Shown: in pieces, positions 1 to 7,538 of the stretch
How the letters are laid out: each line of letters opens with the position of its first letter
How positions within the stretch are numbered: position 1 is the first letter of the stretch
Assembly: GCA_900542245.1 (NCBI GenBank)
Contig: UQMQ01000045.1
Coordinates: forward strand, 1-16,528
DNA from: an uncultured Eubacteriales bacterium
GTDB taxonomy: Bacteria; Bacillota; Clostridia; Peptostreptococcales; Anaerovoracaceae
Direction of reading: 5' to 3'
DNA length: 16,528 nucleotides
The notes under the pieces: model-generated
What the model was told of the DNA's origin: nothing
Database searches by the model: none
Seen by the model: only the letters and a program-made list of their open reading frames with translations
Translations under genes and position numbers: made by a program

Positions 1-516
1 CTGCTGAAAGACAGAATTATCTTTTTGGGAGAGCAGATCGATGAGCATGTAGCCGGTTTGGTCGTTGCACAGCTTTTGTTTTTGGAAGCAGAAGATCCGG
101 AGAAGGATATCTGCATCTATATCAACAGCCCGGGCGGTTCTGTGACCGCAGGCATGGCGATTTATGACACCATGCAGTATATCAAGCCGGATGTGTCAAC
201 GATCTGCGTCGGTATGGCAGCCAGCATGGGTGCGTTCCTGCTTTCCTCCGGGACGAAGGGGAAACGTTACGCACTGCCGAACGCGGAGATTATGATTCAT
301 CAGCCGCTCGGCGGGGTCAACGGACAGGCAGAGGACATCAAGATTCACGCAGAATGGATTCTCAAGACCAGAGAAAAGCTGAACCGGATTCTGGCTGCCA
401 ACAGCGGACAGCCGCTGGAAAAAGTGGAAAAGGATACGGACAGAGATCATTTTATGAGCGCAGACGAAGCCTGCACTTACGGCTTGATCGACAAGGTCAT
501 CACTTCCAAAGCATAG
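1..516 (+). CDS. clpP: ATP-dependent Clp protease proteolytic subunit ClpP (5' partial)
   Basis: Serine peptidase of the ClpXP machine; it forms the tetradecameric chamber that degrades substrates unfolded by ClpX in the cytosol. The reading frame is open from base 1 (LLKDRIIFLGEQID), which matches the interior of the ClpP N-terminal region, so roughly the first 20 to 25 residues lie upstream. The TTG at 25 is not a real start. The catalytic triad is visible: Ser75 of this fragment in GMAASMGA, His100 in MIHQPLGG and Asp149 in the RDHF segment. The handle region and the C-terminal YGLIDKVI segment are intact. It ends 15 bases before clpX, and the pair is surely co-transcribed. Confidence 0.97.
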   Translation: MLKDRIIFLGEQIDEHVAGLVVAQLLFLEAEDPEKDICIYINSPGGSVTAGMAIYDTMQYIKPDVSTICVGMAASMGAFLLSSGTKGKRYALPNAEIMIHQPLGGVNGQAEDIKIHAEWILKTREKLNRILAANSGQPLEKVEKDTDRDHFMSADEACTYGLIDKVITSKA

Positions 517-531
517 GGGGAGAAAAACGAT

Positions 532-1809
532 ATGAGCAAATATGACGAAAATAAACAGCTGAAATGCTCGTTCTGCGGTAAGCCGCAGAGTCAGGTCAAC
601 CGTCTGGTGGCGGGACCGGGCGTCTATATCTGCGACGAGTGTATTCAGGTCTGCCAGGAGATTTTAAAAGAGAACTATCCGGAGGAACAGACGACAAGTA
701 CAGATGAAAAACCGATGCGTCTGCCGAAACCAAAGGAGATCACCGCGATTCTCGATGAATATGTCATCGAGCAGGACGATGCCAAAAAGGCATTGGCTGT
801 TGCGGTATACAATCACTACAAACGTATCACCAAGACCGCGATTGAGGATGACGGCGTGGAGTTGCAAAAGAGCAATATCGTGATGATCGGACCGACCGGT
901 TCCGGTAAGACCCTGATCGCACAGACACTGGCAAAAATTCTGGATGTGCCGTTTGCAATCGCAGATGCGACCGCGTTGACGGAGGCGGGCTATGTCGGTG
1001 AGGACGTGGAGAATATCCTGCTCAAGCTGCTGCAGGCTGCAGATTGGGATATTGAAAAGGCACAAAAGGGTATCATCTACGTCGATGAAATCGATAAGAT
1101 CTCCCGCCGCTCTGAGAATCCGTCCATCACGCGCGATGTCAGCGGAGAGGGCGTGCAGCAGGCGCTGCTCAAGATTTTGGAGGGTACGGTCGCGAATGTA
1201 CCGCCGCAGGGCGGGCGTAAGCATCCACATCAGGAATTCATTCCGTTTGATACCACCAATGTGCTGTTCATCTGCGGCGGTGCGTTCGATGGATTGGATA
1301 AGATCATCCAGAGACGCATGGGCGAGCGTGTGATCGGCTTTAATTCCGATATGAAAACCGAAAAAGTCGAAGAGTCGAAACTCCTGTCGCTGGTGCGCCC
1401 GGAGGATCTGCTCAAATTCGGCTTGATCCCGGAATTCATCGGCAGACTGCCGGTGATCGTAACCTTGGATGAGCTTTCGGAGGATGCACTGGTCCGGATC
1501 ATCACCGAGCCGAAGAACGCACTGCTCAAGCAGTATCAGAAGCTTTTCCGTCTGGACAATGTAGAGCTTGCGATCGAACCGGAGGCGATTCGTGCGGTCG
1601 CCAAAAAAGCGTTGGAACGCAAGACCGGCGCCAGAGGTCTGCGCAGTATCCTGGAAGGTGTGATGACCGATATCATGTACGAGATTCCTTCTCGCAGCGA
1701 TGTCGCAAAGTGCATCATCACGCAGCAGACCATCGAGGAGGATACGCAGCCTGAGCTGATCCTCAAACAGCCGGGAATTGTGGAAAAGACGGGCGAATCC
1801 GCGTCCTGA
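532..1809 (+). CDS. clpX: ATP-dependent Clp protease ATP-binding subunit ClpX
   Basis: AAA+ unfoldase that recognises tagged substrates and feeds them to ClpP. It is 425 residues, normal for the family. The N-terminal zinc-binding domain has Cys12, Cys15, Cys34 and Cys37. Walker A is GPTGSGKT at 120-127 and Walker B is VDEIDK at 184-189. The pore loop GYVG, the RKH loop (GGRKHPH), the IGF loop that docks on ClpP (VIGFNSD) and the sensor-2 segment KTGARGLRS are all present. The ATG at 532 is preceded by a purine-rich AGGGGGAG about 10 bases upstream, which overlaps the clpP stop. Nothing looks unusual in the protein. Confidence 0.98.
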   Translation: MSKYDENKQLKCSFCGKPQSQVNRLVAGPGVYICDECIQVCQEILKENYPEEQTTSTDEKPMRLPKPKEITAILDEYVIEQDDAKKALAVAVYNHYKRITKTAIEDDGVELQKSNIVMIGPTGSGKTLIAQTLAKILDVPFAIADATALTEAGYVGEDVENILLKLLQAADWDIEKAQKGIIYVDEIDKISRRSENPSITRDVSGEGVQQALLKILEGTVANVPPQGGRKHPHQEFIPFDTTNVLFICGGAFDGLDKIIQRRMGERVIGFNSDMKTEKVEESKLLSLVRPEDLLKFGLIPEFIGRLPVIVTLDELSEDALVRIITEPKNALLKQYQKLFRLDNVELAIEPEAIRAVAKKALERKTGARGLRSILEGVMTDIMYEIPSRSDVAKCIITQQTIEEDTQPELILKQPGIVEKTGESAS

Positions 1810-1882
1810 GCACGATGTGGCATGTGCCGATGGGAATCCGGTCGGGGGATCGGGAAAATCGGTACCGCTTGAAACAAAACCG

Positions 1883-1914
1883 AAAACAGACGGGCGACGA
1901 TCGTCGCCTGTTTT
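1883..1914 (+). terminator. Hairpin between clpX and lon, probable terminator or attenuator
   Basis: A perfect 16-base palindrome, GGCGACGATCGTCGCC, lies at 1893-1908. It is flanked by AAAACA (1883-1888) and TGTTTT (1909-1914), which extend the stem across a 4-base bulge. The uridine tract is short (four T, then CC), so termination may be partial. The position, 74 bases after the clpX stop and 62 before lon, fits partial uncoupling of lon from clpPX. A DNA operator is the alternative, given the perfect dyad. Confidence 0.6.
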
Positions 1915-1975
1915 CCATATCAGAGATTTCATGCAATACGCAAATACGATAAAACAACAGAAGAAAGGAGAAACT

Positions 1976-4300
1976 ATGGCAGAAAGAATGGTCATGCCAT
2001 GCGTGCCGCTGCGCGGATTATCTGTGTTTCCGCACACGATTCTGCATTTCGATATCGGCAGGGAAAAATCCGTCAAAGCGTTGGAAGCCGCGATGACAGC
2101 AGATAAACAGTTATTTCTGACTTCTCAAAAAGACGAAAATATTTTGATCCCGACACCTGAGGACTATTACGCGGTCGGAACAGTCGTGAAGATCAAGCAG
2201 ATGCTCAAAATTCAAGGGGACGCGGTACGCGTGCTGGTGGAAGGGCAGTATCGTGCAGTGATGAGCGGCATCGCGACCGAAGAACCATACATCATGGCAG
2301 AGATCACAGAGGCAGAAATCGTTCCGGCAGACCCGCAGGAAATAGAGGTGCAGGCATTGATGCGGTCTGTGCTCTATGCGTTCGACGACTACATGGAGCT
2401 GAATCCGGGGATCAAGGACGAGGTCTACGAACTGATCAGCGCGATCGAAGAGCCGGACATCTTTGCAGATACGGTGGCCATGCAGATGGACAGCAAGGTC
2501 ACAGCCAAGCAGGAGGTGCTGGAGGCATTTGATGTCAAGCAGCGTCTGGAGATCGTTGATCGCCAGATCTTAGAGGAAAATCAGATTCTTGCCATGGAGC
2601 GCGACATCAGCGAGCGCGTGCAGGAGGCAGTCAAACAGAATCAGAAGGAATATATTCTGCGCGAGCAGATGAAAGTGATACAGGATGAACTCGGCTACGG
2701 GGAAGAGGCTGCGAGCGAAGCAGAACGCTGGAATGAGCAGCTTGAAAAACTGAAGCTGGACGTGAAGATCGAGGAAAAGGTGAAACGCGAGATCGCCAAA
2801 TTTACCAAGATGGCTCCAAGCTCTGCGGAGAGCGGTGTCATCCGCAACTATGTGGAGACGATTCTGGAACTCCCATGGAACAAATCCTCCAGAACCAATG
2901 CCGACCTCAAAAAAGCGGAGCGCATCCTCAACGAGGATCACTACGGACTGGAAAAGGTCAAGGAGCGCATCCTGGAATATCTGGCGGTCATCCATCTGAA
3001 CAAGGCAATCAAAGGTCCGATCATCTGTCTGGTGGGCCCGCCGGGCGTCGGCAAAACCTCGATTGCCCGATCCATCGCCAGAGCAACGGGCAGAGAGTTT
3101 GTTCGCATGTCGCTGGGCGGTGTGCGTGACGAGGCAGAAATCCGCGGACACAGAAGAACCTATATCGGCGCGATTCCGGGCCGCATCATCACGTCCATCA
3201 AGGATGCGGGCAAGGACAATCCTGTATTTTTGTTCGACGAAGTCGATAAGATCGGCGCGGACTTTAAGGGCGATCCGGCGTCGGCGCTGCTGGAAGTACT
3301 GGATCCGGAGCAGAACAAGGAATTTACCGATCACTTCCTCGACATTCCGTTTGACCTGTCCAAGGTCATGTTCATCACGACAGCCAATTCCACCGAGACC
3401 ATTCCGCGTCCGCTGCTGGACAGAATGGAAGTGATCTCGGTGCCGGGCTATACGGAGGAAGAAAAGGTCAAGATCGCGCAGCAGTATCTGATTCCGAAGC
3501 AGCTTCGCGCACATGGTCTGAAGCCGAAAAATTTCCTGATCAGCGAGAAAGCGATCCACGAGCTGATCAATGACTATACCAGAGAATCCGGCGTGCGGAA
3601 TCTGGAGCGCGAGGTCGGCAGCCTGTGTCGCAAGGTCGCACGCAAGATCGTATCCAAAAAGGGAACGGCTTTCCGCATTACGCCGTCCAGTCTGGAGAGC
3701 TATCTGGGCAAGAAGAAATTCCGCTACGACGTTGTCGAGGGCGAAAGCGAGATTGGCGTCACGACCGGCATGGCGTGGACGCAGGTCGGCGGCGATACCC
3801 TGTTCATCGAGACCGCGGTCGTGCCGGGAACAGGCAAAATCCAGCTGACCGGACAGCTCGGCGATGTGATGCAGGAATCCGCGAAAGCGGCGATTACTTA
3901 TATCCGTTCCATCGCGGGAGAATACGGTATCGACAAGGAATTTTACAAGAAGAACGATCTGCATGTGCATGTGCCGGAGGGTGCGGTGCCGAAAGACGGT
4001 CCGTCCGCAGGTGTGACCATGTTTACTTCGGTCATGTCCGCCCTGACAGGCAACCCGATCCGCAAGGACGTGGCGATGACCGGAGAGATCACGCTGCGCG
4101 GCAAGGTGCTTCCGGTCGGCGGCATCAAGGAAAAGGTACTGGCGGCGCACCGCGCAGGGATACGGACGATCCTCCTGCCGCGTGAAAACGAAGCGGACAT
4201 CGACGATATCCCGCAGAGCGTACGCAGACAGCTCACCTTCCATCTGCTGGACCGGGCAAAAGAGGCACTGGACTGGGCGATGGTTAAAAAAGAAGACTGA
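1976..4300 (+). CDS. lon: ATP-dependent protease La (LonA)
   Basis: Cytosolic AAA+ Ser-Lys protease that degrades misfolded and regulatory proteins. From the ATG at 1976 it is 774 residues, typical of LonA. The open frame continues upstream to 1778, but that part overlaps clpX and the hairpin. AAGAAAGGAG sits just before 1976, and the protein then begins with a normal Lon N domain (MPCVPLRGLSVFPHT). A coiled-coil stretch follows, then Walker A GPPGVGKT at 354-361, Walker B FLFDEVDK, and the C-terminal protease domain with Ser677 in KDGPSAGV and Lys720 in GGIKEK. The Ser-Lys spacing of 43 residues equals that of E. coli Lon. A strong terminator follows. Confidence 0.97.
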   Translation: MAERMVMPCVPLRGLSVFPHTILHFDIGREKSVKALEAAMTADKQLFLTSQKDENILIPTPEDYYAVGTVVKIKQMLKIQGDAVRVLVEGQYRAVMSGIATEEPYIMAEITEAEIVPADPQEIEVQALMRSVLYAFDDYMELNPGIKDEVYELISAIEEPDIFADTVAMQMDSKVTAKQEVLEAFDVKQRLEIVDRQILEENQILAMERDISERVQEAVKQNQKEYILREQMKVIQDELGYGEEAASEAERWNEQLEKLKLDVKIEEKVKREIAKFTKMAPSSAESGVIRNYVETILELPWNKSSRTNADLKKAERILNEDHYGLEKVKERILEYLAVIHLNKAIKGPIICLVGPPGVGKTSIARSIARATGREFVRMSLGGVRDEAEIRGHRRTYIGAIPGRIITSIKDAGKDNPVFLFDEVDKIGADFKGDPASALLEVLDPEQNKEFTDHFLDIPFDLSKVMFITTANSTETIPRPLLDRMEVISVPGYTEEEKVKIAQQYLIPKQLRAHGLKPKNFLISEKAIHELINDYTRESGVRNLEREVGSLCRKVARKIVSKKGTAFRITPSSLESYLGKKKFRYDVVEGESEIGVTTGMAWTQVGGDTLFIETAVVPGTGKIQLTGQLGDVMQESAKAAITYIRSIAGEYGIDKEFYKKNDLHVHVPEGAVPKDGPSAGVTMFTSVMSALTGNPIRKDVAMTGEITLRGKVLPVGGIKEKVLAAHRAGIRTILLPRENEADIDDIPQSVRRQLTFHLLDRAKEALDWAMVKKED

Positions 4301-4330
4301 TACAAAGAGCAGATATCCATTGGAACGAAT

Positions 4331-4359
4331 GAAAACCCGTCGGCATCCGGCGGGTTTTC
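4331..4359 (+). terminator. Rho-independent terminator of lon
   Basis: GAAAACCCG (4331-4339) pairs with CGGGTTTTC (4351-4359). The stem continues through a T-G wobble and CGG/CCG to a CAT loop, giving about 13 base pairs. The A-rich 5' and T-rich 3' arms make it workable from either side. It lies 31 bases after the lon stop and just before the ysxC promoter. Confidence 0.85.
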
Positions 4360-4360
4360 G

Positions 4361-4390
4361 TTGACTTGCGGCGGCTTGATGTGCTATCAT
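4361..4390 (+). promoter_or_regulatory. Sigma-A type promoter for ysxC
   Basis: TTGACT (4361-4366) and TATCAT (4385-4390) each match the consensus at 5 of 6 positions and are separated by 18 bases. It follows the lon terminator directly. Transcription would start near 4397, which rules out the upstream in-frame ATG at 4366 as the ysxC start. Confidence 0.6.
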
Positions 4391-4425
4391 ATTATATTAT
4401 AGTATGCAAAGGGGAAGACGGAGAG

Positions 4426-5013
4426 ATGGTCATTAAAAAGGCGGAGCTGGAGGCTGTGGCGGTCAAAAAAAATCAATATCCGGAGGACAATACAGCGGAG
4501 ATCGCGTTTGCAGGCAGATCAAATGTCGGCAAATCATCGCTTTTGAATCTTTTGACGAACCGCAGGAGTCTGGCGCGTGTGTCGGGCAATCCGGGCAAGA
4601 CGCGGACGATCAATTTTTACCGCATCAACGATGCTTTTCGCATTGTAGATTTACCGGGTTACGGCTATGCCAAGCTCTCGAAGAGCGTGACCGAGAACTG
4701 GGGCGCGATGATGGAAGCGTATTTCCAGAACCGGCAGGGGCTCAAAAAAGTGGTGCAGCTGGTGGATATCCGCCATGCGCCGTCTGCGCAGGATCAGCAG
4801 ATGTACGACTATCTGCGCCATTACGGACTGGACGGGATCGTGGTGGCAACCAAGGCGGATAAGGTGTCTCGCAATGAACTGCAAAAATGTATCAAGACGA
4901 TCCGCCAGACGCTGAAGCTCGGTCCGGAGGATCTGGTGATCCCGGTGTCGGCACTCAAAAAAACAGGTTATGAGGAGCTTCTGGCAGAGATCGAAAAACT
5001 TTTGGAGGCATAA
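4426..5013 (+). CDS. ysxC: Ribosome biogenesis GTP-binding protein YsxC/EngB (YihA)
   Basis: TRAFAC-class GTPase needed for late 50S ribosomal subunit assembly. It is 195 residues from the ATG at 4426, the expected size. All G motifs are visible: G1 GRSNVGKSS at 30-38, G2 around PGKTRTINF with Thr59 and Thr61, G3 DLPG at 75-78, G4 TKAD at 142-145 and G5 SALKKTG at 175-181. The ATG at 4366 would start translation inside the proposed promoter and add 20 unrelated residues, so I prefer 4426 (AAAGGGG about 11 bases upstream). The lon-ysxC linkage is classical in Firmicutes, but here the genes are split by a terminator and a promoter. Confidence 0.95.
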   Translation: MVIKKAELEAVAVKKNQYPEDNTAEIAFAGRSNVGKSSLLNLLTNRRSLARVSGNPGKTRTINFYRINDAFRIVDLPGYGYAKLSKSVTENWGAMMEAYFQNRQGLKKVVQLVDIRHAPSAQDQQMYDYLRHYGLDGIVVATKADKVSRNELQKCIKTIRQTLKLGPEDLVIPVSALKKTGYEELLAEIEKLLEA

Positions 5014-5376
5014 ATGCAATTTTTAAGCTGGACGTTCATCAGGGGCAGGCTGCGTGCCATTGTCAGCATGATGAAGGACAAGACGGTGCCGAAACGCAAA
5101 AAGGCGCTGGTCATTTTCGGTCTGATCTATCTGGTTCTTCCGGTGGATCTGATTCCGCCGATTCTGGGTCCGGTCGGGTTCATCGATGACGCGATTCTCT
5201 GGATCTGGATCATCTGGCATCTGAAGGATACGCTGGATCAGTACTGGCTGGGCGAAAAGGAAGTGGACCTTTCCAAGGATTTTCACGATAAAAACATCAT
5301 TGAAGACGTAGATTATACAGTAGAAGACCATCATACGGGACAGAATAGAAACGAAAACATAAAAGACGAAGAATAG
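5014..5376 (+). CDS. DUF1232 (YkvA-type) small membrane-associated protein
   Basis: A 120-residue protein. The central segment, residues 31-68 (ALVIFGLIYLVLPVDLIPP, then GPVGFIDDAILW), is the DUF1232 signature: a hydrophobic stretch, PxDLIP and a following FxDD. The C-terminal 40 residues are acidic, polar and probably disordered. The biochemical function of the family is unknown; a role at the membrane is inferred from hydrophobicity. The ATG follows the ysxC stop codon with no gap, and its RBS (GGAGG, 5004-5008) lies inside the end of ysxC, so translation is probably coupled. Confidence 0.85.
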   Translation: MQFLSWTFIRGRLRAIVSMMKDKTVPKRKKALVIFGLIYLVLPVDLIPPILGPVGFIDDAILWIWIIWHLKDTLDQYWLGEKEVDLSKDFHDKNIIEDVDYTVEDHHTGQNRNENIKDEE

Positions 5377-5386
5377 GGAGAACAAC

Positions 5387-5914
5387 ATGGAAAACACGAC
5401 GATCGGCAAGGTTTTATTTACGGAGGAACAGATCAGACAAAGAGCGGCGGAGCTGGGCAGGCAGATCTCGACGGATTATGCGGGCGAGGAAGTTTATCTG
5501 GTCGGTACGCTCAAGGGTGCCGTCCTGTGGATGGGCGATCTGATGAAGCATATTACGAATGACACACAGATTGATTTTGTGGTCGCGTCCAGCTACGGCA
5601 GCGGTACGACCTCCTCCGGTGTTGTCAAGATCAAGAAGGATCTGGACGGCGATATTTACGGCAAGAACGTGATCGTCATTGAGGACATCATAGATACCGG
5701 AACGACCTTGAAGTTTTTGAAGGCGCATCTTGCAGATCGGAATCCGAAGAGCATCAAGGTCTGCACGCTGCTCGACAAGCCTTCCAGACGACTGGTGGAT
5801 CTCAAGGCTGATTATGTCGGCTTTGAGATTGAAAATCTGTTTGTCATCGGTTATGGTCTGGATTACGACCAAAAATACAGAAACCTGCCGTATGTATCCT
5901 ATTTGGAGGGCTAA
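5387..5914 (+). CDS. hpt: Hypoxanthine phosphoribosyltransferase
   Basis: Purine salvage enzyme that converts hypoxanthine or guanine plus PRPP to IMP or GMP in the cytosol. It is 175 residues, usual for bacterial HPRT. The PRPP-binding motif VIVIEDIIDTGTT is at 95-107, the LKG loop at 42-44, the flexible SYGSGTTSSG loop at 69-78, and the base-contacting region around DYVGFEI at 142-148. The AGGGAG RBS overlaps the preceding gene's stop codon, so it is in one operon with ysxC and the DUF1232 gene. Firmicutes hpt often sits beside tilS and ftsH; that context is absent here. Confidence 0.95.
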   Translation: MENTTIGKVLFTEEQIRQRAAELGRQISTDYAGEEVYLVGTLKGAVLWMGDLMKHITNDTQIDFVVASSYGSGTTSSGVVKIKKDLDGDIYGKNVIVIEDIIDTGTTLKFLKAHLADRNPKSIKVCTLLDKPSRRLVDLKADYVGFEIENLFVIGYGLDYDQKYRNLPYVSYLEG

Positions 5915-5974
5915 GCGCGTGCAAGGGGAATGGCCGCGCGATGCAGCAGGCAGAAAAGGGGGATCGGAGAGGAT

Positions 5975-6637
5975 ATGAAAGCTTTGCGTATGCTATGCTC
6001 GATACTGGTGGTGTTTACAACCGCAATCTGTATGATAACTGCAGCGCAAAATCTGACCCTGCGCACTGCGGATGTCTATCTGTTTTACTTCAATGACTCC
6101 GGCGCGGTCGACCGCATCTATACCGGGTTGTCGAACAGTGAGATGGCAGACGGCATCGCGGATTTTATGAATAGCTGGCGTCCGCAGGAATTTCAGATTT
6201 ATGAGGATACCGGATATGATCTGCAGGGGATCTTTACCGAGGAAGAAAGCGACAGCATGATGCTGGTCAAAAAGTGGCTGGATATCAGCTTGGCACTTTG
6301 CATAGTCAGCCTCATCATCAGCGTGGCAATTGATATCTGGATGGTGCAGAGCGACCATCTGAAGCTGATGCGCAACCGAACCTATGTAACCATTGCATTC
6401 AGCTGTATTTTGAGCGTGGGGACTTTTGCCTTTGTTTCAACGCACAATGGACGTCTTTGGCTCGCAGAGAAAATCGGATTGGTGCTGCCGGAGGAAACCA
6501 CAACGCTGAGCATTTTGCTGGGTGATGGTTTTATCTCCATGGCGAATACGTTTTTTATCATCTTCGCGATTTTACTATTGGTGCTGATTGGCTATATCTT
6601 GCTGCGACTGACGCGGCCGCCGCGGATATTTTCTTGA
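5975..6637 (+). CDS. Integral membrane protein, DUF1461/TIGR01906-like
   Basis: A 220-residue protein with four predicted membrane segments: about 5-25, 102-124, 136-155 and 189-211. A polar domain of about 75 residues lies between the first two. The stretch GIFTEEESDSMMLVKKW at 85-101 resembles the (L/I)FTxxExxHMxDVK signature that I associate with DUF1461 membrane proteins, with the usual His replaced by Ser. The function of that family is unknown. Start: the ATG at 5975 follows GGAGAGG. The in-frame ATG at 5930 has its AGGGG too close and would add a charged, non-membrane leader. It is probably the last gene of the ysxC-hpt transcript. Confidence 0.65.
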   Translation: MKALRMLCSILVVFTTAICMITAAQNLTLRTADVYLFYFNDSGAVDRIYTGLSNSEMADGIADFMNSWRPQEFQIYEDTGYDLQGIFTEEESDSMMLVKKWLDISLALCIVSLIISVAIDIWMVQSDHLKLMRNRTYVTIAFSCILSVGTFAFVSTHNGRLWLAEKIGLVLPEETTTLSILLGDGFISMANTFFIIFAILLLVLIGYILLRLTRPPRIFS

Positions 6638-6674
6638 TAAAACAAGGGCAGACGAGATGGATACGTGCATCTTC

Positions 6675-6787
6675 TTTGTCGAAAAGCGTCGAAACGTATC
6701 GAAGCTGCGGGGAACGGACGCATGGGCGAAAAAGCTCGAAAGGGCGAAACGCGTGGGTGACACCGAAAAGCTTCGAAAAATGTCGAA
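6675..6787 (+). promoter_or_regulatory. Array of Spo0A-box-like CGAA motifs upstream of the DJ-1 gene
   Basis: The 166-base gap between the membrane protein and the DJ-1 gene contains nine CGAA motifs, all on the + strand. Their C residues fall at 6680, 6690, 6700, 6727, 6737, 6745, 6764, 6774 and 6784, so most neighbours are exactly 10 bases apart. The first, TTTGTCGAA (6675-6683), matches the Bacillus Spo0A-box consensus as I know it, and the last, TGTCGAA (6781-6787), matches its core TGNCGAA. The ones between are degenerate. A tandem 10-base spacing is what the abrB operator shows in Bacillus. No convincing sigma-A promoter was seen within the array. Confidence 0.4.
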
Positions 6788-6803
6788 AACGGAGGAGGAA
6801 AGG

Positions 6804-7352
6804 ATGGTTGTCATACATTTAGCTGAGGGCTTTGAAGAAGTCGAGGCGCTGACCGCTGCGGATATCCTGCGGAGAGCCGGAAAACAGGTGGTGCTGGTCT
6901 CTGTGACCGACGATCTCATGGTCACCGGTGCGCACAACATCACAGTCAAGGCGGACTGCCTTTTTGAAGAGGTGGATTACGCAGCCTGTGAAATGCTGGT
7001 ACTGCCGGGCGGCATGCCGGGCACAAAGCATCTGGACGAACATCGGGGCCTCTGTGAAAAGCTGACGGCATTTGCACATGCAGGCAAGTGGATCGCAGCC
7101 ATCTGTGCAGCGCCGATGGTGCTCGGCAGATTGGGATTGCTGGAGGGCAGGCATGCGACGATTTATCCGGGCATGGAGTCCTATCTGATCGGTGCGGTCT
7201 GTGAGAAGCAGGCGGTTGTCCGGGACGGAAACCTGATCACATCACAGGGACCGGGAACGGCGATGCTGTTCGCACTTGCGCTTGTAGAGGCGCTTTGCAG
7301 CGGAGAAGTGCACAGACAGATTGCGGATGAACTGATTCTGCAGCAAGGCTGA
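6804..7352 (+). CDS. DJ-1/PfpI family protein (YajL/ThiJ-like)
   Basis: A 182-residue cytosolic class I glutamine-amidotransferase-fold protein. Family members include chaperones/deglycases and stress proteins; the reaction here cannot be deduced. The conserved Glu14 (EGFEEVEAL) and nucleophile Cys101 (AAICAAPMVLG) are both present, as are the GGMPGTKHL loop and the SQGPGTA segment, so it should be catalytically competent. The ATG at 6804 has an ideal GGAGGAGG RBS and starts directly with the first beta strand. The frame is open back to 6657, but that would add 49 Lys/Arg-rich residues translated from the CGAA array. A repeat copy follows 10 bases after the stop. Confidence 0.9.
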   Translation: MVVIHLAEGFEEVEALTAADILRRAGKQVVLVSVTDDLMVTGAHNITVKADCLFEEVDYAACEMLVLPGGMPGTKHLDEHRGLCEKLTAFAHAGKWIAAICAAPMVLGRLGLLEGRHATIYPGMESYLIGAVCEKQAVVRDGNLITSQGPGTAMLFALALVEALCSGEVHRQIADELILQQG

Positions 7353-7362
7353 GCGCGAAAAA

Positions 7363-7481
7363 GGACAAACGTGCACATCACGAAGCCAGCGATTTCTATG
7401 CGCACATGACGCGCATGAATGAGCGCCGCTTCGCAAGGTACTTTTGTCGTTATCCCGGAAGCATCGCACAGCGATATTTCC
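7363..7481 (-). repeat. Dispersed repeat, copy A (inverted orientation)
   Basis: The reverse complement of 7363-7458 aligns without gaps to 96-base copies at 8540-8635 and 15062-15157, with about 13 differences from copy B counted by hand. An adjoining 25-base hairpin (7457-7481, GGAAGC...TATTTCC) is shared with copy C. The ends carry imperfect inverted repeats built on GGACAAA(A/C)GTGCAC and (A)CGACAAAAG(C/T)ACC. It lies between the DJ-1 gene and the PHP gene, and provides a spurious upstream ATG (7419) for the latter. Confidence 0.85.
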
Positions 7482-7538
7482 TACATAAGAATGAAAAGGC
7501 TCATGGAAGTGAGCTGTAAGCAACAGGAGAGAACACGA

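Noticed and set aside
664..2076. A 470-codon minus-strand frame opposite clpX and the clpX-lon gap
   Set aside because: Antisense shadow of clpX, with no motif and no RBS.
2570..4390. A 606-codon open frame on the minus strand opposite lon
   Set aside because: It is a shadow of lon: no domain is recognisable, it is rich in Arg/His/Gln as expected from reversed GC-rich codons, and lon has full catalytic motifs.
4366..4425. Upstream start for ysxC
   Set aside because: The first codons lie within the -35/-10 promoter, so they would not be in the mRNA.
6675..6787. CRISPR-like or microsatellite repeat
   Set aside because: The repeated unit is only a 4-7 base core with variable flanks and a 10-base step, without spacers of constant length; a protein-binding array fits better.
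6657..6803. N-terminal extension of the DJ-1 protein (49 basic residues)
   Set aside because: It is translation of the CGAA array; the ATG at 6804 has a GGAGGAGG RBS and begins at the domain's first strand.
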